From contig NZ_JAJHPV010000021.1 in the NCBI RefSeq assembly GCF_020831365.1, forward strand, positions 62,001 through 126,000: a stretch of DNA of 64,000 bases, in the 5' to 3' direction. Below the pieces are notes generated by a model, which did no database searches, was not told the origin of the DNA, and worked only from the letters and a program-made list of their open reading frames with translations. A program made the translations under genes and the position numbers. The DNA comes from Massilia agrisoli. Its GTDB lineage: Bacteria > Pseudomonadota > Gammaproteobacteria > Burkholderiales > Burkholderiaceae_D. The number at the start of each line of letters is the position of its first letter. Position 1 is the stretch's first letter. Shown in pieces: positions 48,504-57,327 of the stretch.

Positions 48504-49520
48504 ATGCAACTGCGGTTTGACGCGCTCGAAGGACACCTGGCCAAGTCGCTCGCGCCGCTGTATGTGATCAGCAGCGACGAGCACCTGCTGGCGATGGAAG
48601 CGGCCGACAAGATCCGCAAGGCCGCGCGCGCCAATGGTTATTCTGAGCGCGACGTGCTGACGGTGGAGCGCACCTTCAAGTGGGGCGAGCTGCTGGCGGC
48701 GAACAACGCCATGTCGCTGTTCGGCGACAAGAAGCTGGTCGAACTGCGCATCCCCACCGGCAAGCCGGGCAAGGATGGCGGCGCCGCGCTGCAAAGCTAC
48801 GCCAAGGACCTCAACCCCGACAACCTGACCCTGATCACCTTGCCCAAGCTGGACTGGCAGACGGCCAAGGCGGCGTGGGTGGCGAGCTTGCAGCAGGCTG
48901 CGGTGTACATCGAGATTCCGACCATCGAACGCGCGCAGCTGCCGGGATGGATCGGCACCCGCCTTGCGGCGCAGGGACAAAGCGCGGACCGCCAGGGGCT
49001 GGACTTCATCGCCGACCGGGTCGAAGGCAACCTGCTGGCGGCGCACCAGGAGATCCAGAAACTGGGGCTGCTGCATGAACCGGGCAAGCTGACGTTCGAG
49101 CAGATCCACGACGCGGTGCTGAACGTGGCGCGCTACGACGTGTTCAAGCTCAGTGAGGCGATGCTGTCGGGCGATGCCGCGCGGCTGGTGCGCATGCTGG
49201 AAGGCTTGAAAGGCGAGGGCGAGGCGCTGCCGCTGGTTTTATGGGCGGTCGCCGAGGAAATCCGCACGCTGTTAAAATTGAAGTCCGGGATGGCGCAGGG
49301 AAGGCCGCTCGGCGTGCTGCTCAAGGAATACCGTATCTGGGGTCCGCGCGAGCGCATGATGGAACCGGCGCTGCGGCGCATCAGCCTCCCGACACTGGAA
49401 GCGGCGATGCGCGAAGCCGCGCAGGTCGACAAGATGGTCAAGGGCCTGCGCGCCAAGGCGTTCGCGGGCGACGCGTGGGATGCGATGCTGCAGCTGGCTC
49501 TGAAGGTGGCCAGGGGCTGA
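48504..49520 (+). CDS. holA: DNA polymerase III subunit delta
   Basis: 338 residues. HolA pattern: [20 protein letters not shown] near the start, [39 protein letters not shown] in the AAA-like domain, then [20 protein letters not shown] in the lid and C-terminal collar. It opens the beta clamp in the clamp loader. Ends operon leuS-lptE-holA before a family A repeat. Confidence 0.95.
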   Translation: MQLRFDALEGHLAKSLAPLYVISSDEHLLAMEAADKIRKAARANGYSERDVLTVERTFKWGELLAANNAMSLFGDKKLVELRIPTGKPGKDGGAALQSYAKDLNPDNLTLITLPKLDWQTAKAAWVASLQQAAVYIEIPTIERAQLPGWIGTRLAAQGQSADRQGLDFIADRVEGNLLAAHQEIQKLGLLHEPGKLTFEQIHDAVLNVARYDVFKLSEAMLSGDAARLVRMLEGLKGEGEALPLVLWAVAEEIRTLLKLKSGMAQGRPLGVLLKEYRIWGPRERMMEPALRRISLPTLEAAMREAAQVDKMVKGLRAKAFAGDAWDAMLQLALKVARG

Positions 49521-49527
49521 TCGAAAA

Positions 49528-49609
49528 CGGCGGATGCGCACGTTGTGCTTATCCGCCCTACGAAACCCCGCGACCGTAGGGCGGATAAGTGCGCAGCACG
49601 CCTCCGCCG
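49528..49609. repeat. Family A repeat in mirrored order
   Basis: The half GGCGGATGCGCA ... CCGCCCTACG (49528-49562) is followed by CGTAGGGCGGATAAGTGCGC ... CCTCCGCC (49575-49609). Here the CGTAGGG ends face inward, unlike 16383-16470 and 32710-32814, where they face outward. It separates holA and proA. Confidence 0.83.
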
Positions 49610-49635
49610 AACAGCTGCATAAAGAATCGCACACT

Positions 49636-50901
49636 ATGAACATCACCGACTACATGCAACAAACCGGCCGCCTGGCCCGCGCTGCATCGCGCGCGATGGC
49701 GAAAGCCGACACGGCCACCCGCAACCGCGCGCTGCTGCTGATCGCCGACGCCATCGTGCGCGATGCCGCCCTGCTGCGCGCCGCCAATCAGCTCGACCTC
49801 GACGCCGCAAAGGCCGCCGGCCTCGACCCGGCCATGATCGACCGCCTGACCCTGTCCGACGCCGCAATCACCACCATGGTCGAAGGCTTGCGCCAGATCG
49901 TCTCGCTGCCCGACCCGGTCGGTGAAATCTCGAACATGAAAGTCCGTCCGAGCGGCATCCAGGTCGGCCAGATGCGCGTGCCGCTGGGCGTCATCGGCAT
50001 CATCTACGAAGCGCGGCCGAACGTGACGGTCGACGCGGCGGGCCTGTGCATCAAGAGCGGCAACGCCACCATCCTGCGCGGCGGGTCGGAGGCAATCAAC
50101 TGCAACCGCGCGCTGGCGAAAATCGTTGCCGAGGGCCTGGCCGGCGCCGGTCTGCCCGCACACGGCGTGCAGATCGTCGACACCACTGACCGCGCCGCCG
50201 TCGGCGCCATGATCACCATGCCCGAATACGTCGACGTCATCGTGCCGCGCGGCGGCAAGGGCCTGATCGCGCGCCTGATGGCCGAAGCGACAGTCCCGAT
50301 GATCAAGCACCTCGACGGGATCTGCCACGTGTACATCGACGCCAGGGCCGACCTCGCCAAGGCGGTGCCGGTGGCCTTCAACGCCAAGTGCCACCGCTAC
50401 GGCACCTGCAACACCATGGAAACGCTGCTGGTCGAGCGCAGCATCGCGCCAGCCGTGCTGCCCAGGCTCGCAGAACTGTACGCGACCAAACAGGTGGAGC
50501 TGCGCGCCGATCCGGAAGCGTTCGCGCTGCTGGCCGGCTACCCGCACCTGGTCGAAGCCGTCGAGGAAGACTGGAAAACAGAATACCTGGCGCCGATCCT
50601 CGCGGTCAAAGTCGTCGGCGGCATCGACGAGGCGATGGACCACATCGCCGCCTATTCGTCCAAGCATACCGAGTCGATCATCACCGAGGACTACAGCGCC
50701 GCCATGCGCTTCCTGCGCGAGGTGGACTCCGCATCGGTGATGGTCAATGCGTCGACCCGCTTCGCCGACGGCTTCGAATATGGCCTCGGCGCCGAAATCG
50801 GCATCTCGAACGACAAGCTGCATGCGCGCGGCCCGGTCGGACTGGAAGGACTGACTTCCCTCAAATACGTCGTGTTCGGACACGGCGAAGTACGTAACTA
50901 A
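49636..50901 (+). CDS. proA: Glutamate-5-semialdehyde dehydrogenase (gamma-glutamyl phosphate reductase)
   Basis: 421 residues from ATG 49636. [36 protein letters not shown], the catalytic Cys region [17 protein letters not shown] and [18 protein letters not shown] are the ProA blocks. Second step of proline synthesis. The next three genes follow at short distance on the same strand. Confidence 0.96.
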   Translation: MNITDYMQQTGRLARAASRAMAKADTATRNRALLLIADAIVRDAALLRAANQLDLDAAKAAGLDPAMIDRLTLSDAAITTMVEGLRQIVSLPDPVGEISNMKVRPSGIQVGQMRVPLGVIGIIYEARPNVTVDAAGLCIKSGNATILRGGSEAINCNRALAKIVAEGLAGAGLPAHGVQIVDTTDRAAVGAMITMPEYVDVIVPRGGKGLIARLMAEATVPMIKHLDGICHVYIDARADLAKAVPVAFNAKCHRYGTCNTMETLLVERSIAPAVLPRLAELYATKQVELRADPEAFALLAGYPHLVEAVEEDWKTEYLAPILAVKVVGGIDEAMDHIAAYSSKHTESIITEDYSAAMRFLREVDSASVMVNASTRFADGFEYGLGAEIGISNDKLHARGPVGLEGLTSLKYVVFGHGEVRN

Positions 50902-50918
50902 CCAAAGACTGGACCCTT

Positions 50919-51329
50919 ATGCTCTGGATTAAAGCACTGCACATCGTTTTCGTGACCTCCTGGTTTGCCGGCCTGTTCTACCTGCCGCGCATCTTCGTGA
51001 ACCTGGCGCAGGAGTCCGAAACGGTGGCGCACGCGCGCCTGTTGCTGATGGCGCGCAAGCTGTACCGGTTCACGTCGATCCTGATGGTTCCCGCTGTGGT
51101 GTTCGGCGTCTGGCTCTGGCTCGGCTACGGCTTCAAGGGCGGCTGGCTGCACGCGAAGCTGGCGCTGGTCGTACTGACCATCGGCTACCATCACGCATGC
51201 GGTTCCCTGCTGAAGAAGTTCGAGAACGCCGCCAATAAGCGCAGCCACACCTGGTACCGCTGGTTTAACGAAGTGCCGGTCGTGCTGCTGCTGGCGATCG
51301 TCATCCTGGTGGTGGTCAAGCCTTTCTGA
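50919..51329 (+). CDS. hemJ: HemJ/CopD family membrane protein (probable protoporphyrinogen oxidase)
   Basis: 136 residues with four membrane helices. MLWIKALHIVFVTSWFAGLF has the conserved His and the WFAGLFYLPRIFV pattern; the late RWFNEVPVVLLLAIVILVVV block is also typical of HemJ (UPF0093). HemJ oxidises protoporphyrinogen IX in bacteria without HemG/HemY. CopD copper proteins are a related family, so the name is probable, not certain. Confidence 0.8.
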   Translation: MLWIKALHIVFVTSWFAGLFYLPRIFVNLAQESETVAHARLLLMARKLYRFTSILMVPAVVFGVWLWLGYGFKGGWLHAKLALVVLTIGYHHACGSLLKKFENAANKRSHTWYRWFNEVPVVLLLAIVILVVVKPF

Positions 51330-51342
51330 TCGAGGTGATGGC

Positions 51343-51942
51343 ATGAGCAAAACTGTCGAGTATTTCCTGTCGCCGCAGTCACCGTGGTGCTACCTGGGCC
51401 ACCAGCGCCTGGTGGACATCGCGCGCGAGACCGGCGCGCAGGTCGAGCTCAAACCTTTTGACCTTGGCAAAGTATTCAGCGTGTCGGGAGGACTGCCGCT
51501 GGCCAAGCGCGCCCCGCAGCGCCAGGCCTACCGCCTGGTCGAGCTGGAGCGCTGGGCGAAATTCCTCGGCTTGCCGATGAACGTACAGCCGCAGTTCTTT
51601 CCGGTGTCGCCGGATGCGGCGTCGACCCTGATCATCGCGGCGCGCACCAGCCTTGGCGCCGACGCGGCGCTCGAGCTGTCGGGCGCGATCATGCGCGCGC
51701 TGTGGGCCGAGGAAAAGAACATCGCCGACGAGGACACGCTGGCGCAGGTCGCCAACCTGTGCGGCTTCGATGGGCGCATGCTGCTCAAGTCCGCGCAGAC
51801 GCCGGGCGTGCAGGAACAATATGACCGCAATACCGAAGAAGCCATCGCGGCAAACGTCTTCGGCGTGCCCTGGTACGTCGTCGATGGCGAGGGCTTCTGG
51901 GGGCAGGACCGGCTTGACTTCGTCAGGCGCGCGCTGGAATAG
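51343..51942 (+). CDS. 2-hydroxychromene-2-carboxylate isomerase / DsbA-fold protein
   Basis: 199 residues. MSKTVEYFLSPQSPWCYLGH has the N-terminal fold of the kappa-class GST/HCCA isomerase family with a catalytic Ser (Ser10 or Ser13), and the cis-Pro region is NVFGVPWYVVDGEGFWGQDR. Such enzymes use glutathione in aromatic degradation, but many members have other, unknown roles. No other aromatic catabolic gene is nearby, so the enzyme may be general. Confidence 0.86.
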   Translation: MSKTVEYFLSPQSPWCYLGHQRLVDIARETGAQVELKPFDLGKVFSVSGGLPLAKRAPQRQAYRLVELERWAKFLGLPMNVQPQFFPVSPDAASTLIIAARTSLGADAALELSGAIMRALWAEEKNIADEDTLAQVANLCGFDGRMLLKSAQTPGVQEQYDRNTEEAIAANVFGVPWYVVDGEGFWGQDRLDFVRRALE

Positions 51943-51984
51943 ACAGCGCAAGACTTCATTTTTACAACGGATAAAGGGTACACC

Positions 51985-53187
51985 ATGGCTTCATATTTTT
52001 GCCCATGCCCGCGCGGCATGGAAGCGGCGCTGGCCGAGGAACTGGGCGAGATCGCCCAGCAAAGCACCACCATGAAGGTGCACAACCAGGTGCCGGGCGG
52101 GGTTCACTGCTCGGGCGACCTGACTGACTCCTACCGCATCAACCTGCACTCGCGCATCGCGTCGCGCGTGCTGATGCGCATGGGCCATTCGAGCTACTCG
52201 AACGAAAACGACATCTACGACCTCGTGCTGGCGCAACCGTGGGAAGACTGGTTCGATGTCGACCACACGATCCGCGTCGACGTCACCGCGGTCAAGTCGC
52301 CGCTGCGCAGCCTTGAATTCACCACGCTGAAGATCAAGGACGCCGTGTGCGACCGCTTCCGCGACCAGTTCAACAAGCGCCCGTCGGTCAACACCCGCGA
52401 GCCGGACATGCGCATCGTCGGCTTCCTCGACCAGCGCAATTTCACCATCTACCTCGACACCTCGGGCGAAGCGCTGTTCAAGCGCGGCTGGCGCGAAGAG
52501 ACAGGCGACGCGCCGCTGCGCGAGAACCTGGCCGCCGGCATGCTGCGCGTGTCGGGCTGGAAGCCGGGCACGGTGCTGTTCGACCCGATGTGCGGTTCGG
52601 GCACCATCCTGATCGAAGCGGCCCAGCAGGTGCAGGGCATTCCATCGGGCGCGCGCCGCAAGTTCGCGTTCGAGAAGTTCCACACTTTCGATCCGGCGCC
52701 ATGGCTGGCGATGAAGCACGCGATCAAGCCAAACCCGCTGCCTGAGTCGCCGACCATCTTCGGCTCCGACATCTCGGGTGACATGGTGGCGATGACGCGC
52801 CATAACCTGAAGATGGCCGGCATCATGTTCGACGTGCCGCTCAAGCAGATCGAGGCGCAGGAAGTCAAACCGCCAACCGAGCAGCCGGGCATCCTGCTGA
52901 CCAACCCGCCGTACGGCGAGCGTATCGGCGTGCGCGGCGACAGCACCATCCCGGCCGACGAAATGGCCGTTGGCTTCTACTCGGCGCTGGGCACCACGCT
53001 CAAGCAGCGCTTCGCCGGCTGGACGGTGTTCCTGTTCACCGCCGACCTGTCGCTGCCAAAGCTGCTGCGCCTGAGAGAAGCGCGCAAGACGCCGTTCTTC
53101 AATGGTGCGCTTGAGTGCCGCCTGTTCCGGTTTGACATGGTCGCGGGTTACAACCGCCGCGAAGAAGCCAAGCCGAAACAGGACTGA
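51985..53187 (+). CDS. THUMP-domain 23S rRNA guanine-N2 methyltransferase (RlmL-like)
   Basis: 400 residues: N-terminal ferredoxin-like region (MASYFCPCPRGMEAALAEEL), THUMP RNA-binding domain (about 55-155), then a Rossmann methyltransferase with FDPMCGSGTILIEAAQ (about 195) and the N6/N2-guanine motif LLTNPPYGERIG (about 310). It matches the first half of E. coli RlmL, which makes m2G2445; the second RlmK half is absent. The stop overlaps nothing, and the exporter gene starts one base after it. Confidence 0.88.
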   Translation: MASYFCPCPRGMEAALAEELGEIAQQSTTMKVHNQVPGGVHCSGDLTDSYRINLHSRIASRVLMRMGHSSYSNENDIYDLVLAQPWEDWFDVDHTIRVDVTAVKSPLRSLEFTTLKIKDAVCDRFRDQFNKRPSVNTREPDMRIVGFLDQRNFTIYLDTSGEALFKRGWREETGDAPLRENLAAGMLRVSGWKPGTVLFDPMCGSGTILIEAAQQVQGIPSGARRKFAFEKFHTFDPAPWLAMKHAIKPNPLPESPTIFGSDISGDMVAMTRHNLKMAGIMFDVPLKQIEAQEVKPPTEQPGILLTNPPYGERIGVRGDSTIPADEMAVGFYSALGTTLKQRFAGWTVFLFTADLSLPKLLRLREARKTPFFNGALECRLFRFDMVAGYNRREEAKPKQD

Positions 53188-53188
53188 G

Positions 53189-54457
53189 ATGTTCCCGACG
53201 CCGCCGCCCAACGTCCCGCCAGATCCGGTAACCCCGGTACCGCTGCCGCCCGCGCACAAGATCGCGATGCTGGGCGCGACGGGCCTGGCGACCTTGCTGG
53301 CGGCCCTGTCGATGCTCGGGCCGTTTTCCATCGATGCCTACCTGCCCGCCTTCCCGAACATTCAGGCGGCCCTCAGCGCGACCCAGATCGAGGTGCAGCA
53401 GACGCTGACGGCCTACATGCTGGCGTTCGCGGTCATGGTGCTGTGGCATGGCGCGCTGGCCGATGCTTTCGGCCGCCGCAATGTCATCCTCGTGTCGCTG
53501 GTGGTGTTCGCCATCGGTACGCTCGGCTGCGCGTCCGCCCATTCGGTGCACTACCTGTGGGTGTTCCGCATCATGCAGGGGGTGTCTGCGGGGGCCGGGG
53601 TGGTGGTTGGGCGGGCGATCATCCGCGACCTGTATTCCGATGCGCCGGCCGCGCGGCTGCTGTCGCTGGTGACGATGATCTTCTCGATCGCGCCCGCGAT
53701 CGCCCCCGTGCTGGGCGGCTGGATCGTCAAGTACTTCGACTGGCGCACGATCTTCCTGGCCCTGCTTGGGTACACCATCGTGCTGTGCTTTTTCTGCTAC
53801 AAGCGCCTGCCCGAGACGCTGCCGAAGGAAAAGCGCCAGCCTTTCAATCCCGGCTACGTCGCGCAGAACTACTGGGCCATTTTCAGCTCGCCCCTGTTCC
53901 ACATGAAGGCAGGCGTCGTCGCCGCCAACTTCGCCGGCATGTTCCTGTATATCGCAGCCGCCCCGGTGATGCTGCCGCAGCACCTGCACCTGGGCCCCGA
54001 CCAGTTTGCGTGGCTGTTCATCCCGACCGTCAGCGGCTTGTTCCTGGGTTCGCTCGCAGCGAACCGCATGGCCGGCAAATCGACTTTCGGGCGCCAGGTC
54101 GCGCTGGGCTTTTGCTTCATGCTGTCGGCGGCCGGCGCCAACGTGCTGTACCACTTGTTCATGCCGCCTGCGGTGCCGTGGTCGGTGGCGCCGATGTTCT
54201 TCTACACCTTCGGCAGCTCGCTGATGGCGCCCGCCGTCACGCTGCTGGCGCTGGACATGTTCCCGCATATCCGCGGCACCGTCGCCTCGTGCCAGTCGTT
54301 CGCGGTGACCCTGCTTGGGGCGCTGGTGGCCGGCGTGATCGCGCCATTCCTCTCGCATTCGGTGCTGTGGATCGCCAGCGGTCAGCTGGCGTTTGCCCTG
54401 TTTTCGCTGGCTCTTTGGGCGGCGTCAAGGCGCTACCGCCGCCGCCGGCCGGCCTAG
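53189..54457 (+). CDS. Bcr/CflA family multidrug efflux transporter (MFS)
   Basis: 422 residues with 12 membrane helices. SMLGPFSIDAYLPAFPNIQA and LADAFGRRNVILVSLVVFAI (loop 2-3 motif A), RIMQGVSAGAGVVVGRAIIRD (motif C-like) are typical of the Bcr/CflA subgroup of drug:H+ antiporters. ATG 53189 is 1 base after the previous stop. The N-terminal 25 residues are Pro-rich and cytoplasmic. Substrates are unknown. Confidence 0.88.
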   Translation: MFPTPPPNVPPDPVTPVPLPPAHKIAMLGATGLATLLAALSMLGPFSIDAYLPAFPNIQAALSATQIEVQQTLTAYMLAFAVMVLWHGALADAFGRRNVILVSLVVFAIGTLGCASAHSVHYLWVFRIMQGVSAGAGVVVGRAIIRDLYSDAPAARLLSLVTMIFSIAPAIAPVLGGWIVKYFDWRTIFLALLGYTIVLCFFCYKRLPETLPKEKRQPFNPGYVAQNYWAIFSSPLFHMKAGVVAANFAGMFLYIAAAPVMLPQHLHLGPDQFAWLFIPTVSGLFLGSLAANRMAGKSTFGRQVALGFCFMLSAAGANVLYHLFMPPAVPWSVAPMFFYTFGSSLMAPAVTLLALDMFPHIRGTVASCQSFAVTLLGALVAGVIAPFLSHSVLWIASGQLAFALFSLALWAASRRYRRRRPA

Positions 54458-54547
54458 GGATTTCGGTCGCGAGCTGGAACCACGAGCCCGCCGAACCAGT
54501 CTAATTTGTATGCCTGCGACTCCTGCAGGACATTTCGGACGGAGCTC

Positions 54548-54949
54548 ATGATGAACAACGGCGTCCCACTGGATGTGCTCAAAATCGTCGAGCGCCTTGA
54601 AGGCGGCGGCGTTCCGCATGAGCAGGCCAGGGTGCAGGCCACGGTACTGGCCGAAGTCATCGGCGACGAACGCAGGCGGATGGATGCCCGCTATCTCCCC
54701 CGTGGAGAACTGGCCCATGAGCTCTGGCCAATCAAATCGAGCATTGAGAAGTTGGATGCAAAAGTCGATCGCCTTGCCGCTGAAAGCCAGGCGCGCGACG
54801 ACCGCCTCGAAGGGAAGCTCGACCGGGTTGAGCTGAAGATTGAGAAAAATGCCGCCGAAGTCAAGATCGACATCCTCCGCTGGGCCGTCTCACTGTGGTT
54901 TTTGCAGACCGGATTGCTCGCCGCGCTACTATTTAAGCTTGCTGCATAA
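54548..54949 (+). CDS. Coiled-coil protein with C-terminal membrane anchor (paralogue of the one at 44821)
   Basis: 133 residues from ATG 54548 (or 54551), with GGAG upstream. N-terminal LDVLKIVERLEGGGVPHEQA resembles the YAQRLERAGVPGDQA segment of the gene at 44821. A coiled coil (about 60-105: IKSSIEKLDAKVDRLAAESQ) and a terminal helix (WAVSLWFLQTGLLAALLFKL) follow. Function unknown. A 226-base AT-richer spacer without genes follows, which probably holds the promoter of the signalling operon. Confidence 0.74.
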   Translation: MMNNGVPLDVLKIVERLEGGGVPHEQARVQATVLAEVIGDERRRMDARYLPRGELAHELWPIKSSIEKLDAKVDRLAAESQARDDRLEGKLDRVELKIEKNAAEVKIDILRWAVSLWFLQTGLLAALLFKLAA

Positions 54950-55175
54950 ACCCTTCATTGTCCGCTGCCTGTTACCGTGGCAAACTAGCGACTTATTTCC
55001 GAAAGTAATGTTCTTACAGTCAACTTTAGTGTATATATGCTAATATAAGTTTTTAGAAGCACCGAACAGTGGCCCAGCGAAAACGCCACGTTCATTAAAA
55101 CTACAAAAAACGTCGTGGCCGCTTCGCCGTTAGCGCCACCCGAATCCATCGACAATTGGCGGCTGTTCCTGAATC

Positions 55176-57323
55176 ATGCATCAATCAGACCATGACATTC
55201 GCAATCGCTTGCTGATTGCACGTCTGCCGGCCATGCCGCAGATACTGATCAAGTTGATAGAGCACCTGCAGGCCGACGATCTGGGCATGCCGGAGCTCGC
55301 CGCATTGATTTCGAAGGACGCGGGCATGACGACCAAGATCCTGGCCGTCTCCAACAGCTCCGCGTACCACCGCAACAGCCGCAGCGTGGGACTTGAGCAG
55401 TCGCTCGTCACCCTCGGCACCGACATGATCAAGACGCTGGTCATCAGCGAATCGGTCTTCCAGACCTTTAATAATTTCCCCCATTCCGGCAGCACTGACC
55501 TGCGCGCCTTCTGGAAAAGCTCGCTGACCGCGGCCGTTATCGCGCGCGAGCTGGCCAAGAAGATGGAGTATGCGCAGCTTGAGGAAGCCTACCTGGCCGG
55601 CCTGCTGCATAACGTCGGCCGCCTTGCGCTGCTGGCGACGGCGCCCAAGGAATACGCATTCAACTTCAGCGCGCGCGACGATGAAGACCTGTGCGCCGTC
55701 GAACAGCGCACGCTGCAGATCACGCACTCCGAGGCGGGCGCCTGGCTGGTCGAACGCTGGCACCTCGATTCCTTCCTGGCCGACTCGGTGCTGTACCACC
55801 ACGAGCCAAGCAGCCGCTTGGCGCAAGCCCACCCCCTGATCCGCATCGTGCGCGTTGCCCACCTGTTGTCGACGCGCGACGTCGACCAGGAAGAAGTCCG
55901 CGACGCGCTTGGCCTGTGCAGCCTTGACGAGGACGACGTGGGCCGCCTGCTGGCGCTGGCCGCGCGCCAGGTCGACAAATCGGCCGCGCACCTTGGCATC
56001 GACCTGGCTGGCGCCGACGACATCCCACAGCCGCCCGCGTACGCGCCGCCGGTGATGCAAGACCCGGTGCAGCAGCGCCTGTCCGAAGAAGTACGCAACC
56101 TGGTGCTGGTGTCGGAAGTAGGGCAGACCTTCGCGCGCCAGCAGGGCGAGAACGGCCTGCTTGAATCGATGACGCGCTCGGCGCGCATCCTGTTCGACTT
56201 CGATAACACCGTCATCCTGCTTGAAAACCCAACCGGCCATGCGCTGGTCGGCATGCCGACCGGCGAGCAGCAGCGCATCGCCGAGTTCTCGATTCCGCTT
56301 GAAAAAGGCAATGCAGTGGCCGATGCGGCCATCGAACGCCGGCTGGCATTCCTGAGCCGCGAGCAGCCAGCGCTGGGCCTGGCCGAAGAACAGCTGTTCC
56401 GCATGCTCGGTACCGACAGCCTGGTGTGCGTACCGCTGGTCTCCGGCGCGCGCTGCCTCGGCGTCATGATCGGCGGCCTCGCATCGTGGCAGGTGCCGTC
56501 GTGCCAGAAGCGCGAACGCTTCATGCAGTCGTTCGGCACGCAGGCCGCCAGTGCGCTGGAAACCGCGCTGGCCGAGCGCGGCTACGCCCGCCGCCAGATC
56601 GCCCACGTCGCTGAAGAATACCGCGAGGCCTCGCGCCGCGTGGTGCACGAAGTGAACAACCCGCTGTCGATCATCAAAAACTACCTGTCCGTCCTCGACG
56701 ACAAGCTGGCCAAGCGCGAACCGGTGGTCGGCGAAATGTCAATCCTGAACGAAGAAATCGACCGCGTCGGCCAGCTGATCAACGGCCTGGCCGACCTGAA
56801 GCCGACACCGGTCAACCGCGCAACCGATGCGTCGAAGGTCGTCGACGATGTGCTGCGCCTGTTCCGCGCCACCGACTTCATACCGTCCGGCGTACAGATT
56901 GCCGTCAATATGCACGGCGCCTCGTCAGAGATCGAAGGCGACGCCGACATCCTCAAGCAGATCCTGGTGAACCTGGTGAAAAACGCCGTCGAAGCGCTTG
57001 GCGGCAGCGGGCGTATTGACATCTCAAACCGCGGCCACGTCAACCGCGAACGAAAGCTGTACCTCGAGCTGGTTGTCAGCGATACTGGCCCCGGCATGTC
57101 GCCGGAGGTGCTGGCGAACCTGTTCTCGCCGGTGCGAAGCACCAAGGAAGGCCCGCACCACGGCCTTGGACTGTCGATCGTCCACGGGCTGGTCAAACAG
57201 CTGGGCGGATTGATCAGCTGCCGCAGTGGCAGCGGCGGTACAACATTTGAAATCCTGCTGCCTGCGCGCAGCAGTGCAAATATGATCGCCAGCGCGCCAG
57301 CGCAGGCGGTGGACTCAGTTTAA
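55176..57323 (+). CDS. HDOD-GAF-histidine kinase
   Basis: 715 residues. HDOD domain (about 10-275; LPAMPQILIKLIEHLQADDL, AALISKDAGMTTKILAVSNS, YLAGLLHNVGRLALLATAP), GAF-type domain (about 300-465), then a histidine kinase: dimerisation helix RRVVHEVNNPLSIIKNYL with phospho-His491, N box LVNLVKNAVEALGG, G1 VSDTGPGMS and G2 HGLGLSIVHGL. No membrane segment; the protein is cytoplasmic. HDOD proteins bind other signalling proteins or c-di-GMP enzymes. It lies 4 bases upstream of the receiver-GGDEF-EAL gene, its likely phosphotransfer partner. Confidence 0.9.
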   Translation: MHQSDHDIRNRLLIARLPAMPQILIKLIEHLQADDLGMPELAALISKDAGMTTKILAVSNSSAYHRNSRSVGLEQSLVTLGTDMIKTLVISESVFQTFNNFPHSGSTDLRAFWKSSLTAAVIARELAKKMEYAQLEEAYLAGLLHNVGRLALLATAPKEYAFNFSARDDEDLCAVEQRTLQITHSEAGAWLVERWHLDSFLADSVLYHHEPSSRLAQAHPLIRIVRVAHLLSTRDVDQEEVRDALGLCSLDEDDVGRLLALAARQVDKSAAHLGIDLAGADDIPQPPAYAPPVMQDPVQQRLSEEVRNLVLVSEVGQTFARQQGENGLLESMTRSARILFDFDNTVILLENPTGHALVGMPTGEQQRIAEFSIPLEKGNAVADAAIERRLAFLSREQPALGLAEEQLFRMLGTDSLVCVPLVSGARCLGVMIGGLASWQVPSCQKRERFMQSFGTQAASALETALAERGYARRQIAHVAEEYREASRRVVHEVNNPLSIIKNYLSVLDDKLAKREPVVGEMSILNEEIDRVGQLINGLADLKPTPVNRATDASKVVDDVLRLFRATDFIPSGVQIAVNMHGASSEIEGDADILKQILVNLVKNAVEALGGSGRIDISNRGHVNRERKLYLELVVSDTGPGMSPEVLANLFSPVRSTKEGPHHGLGLSIVHGLVKQLGGLISCRSGSGGTTFEILLPARSSANMIASAPAQAVDSV

Positions 57324-57327
57324 GGCC

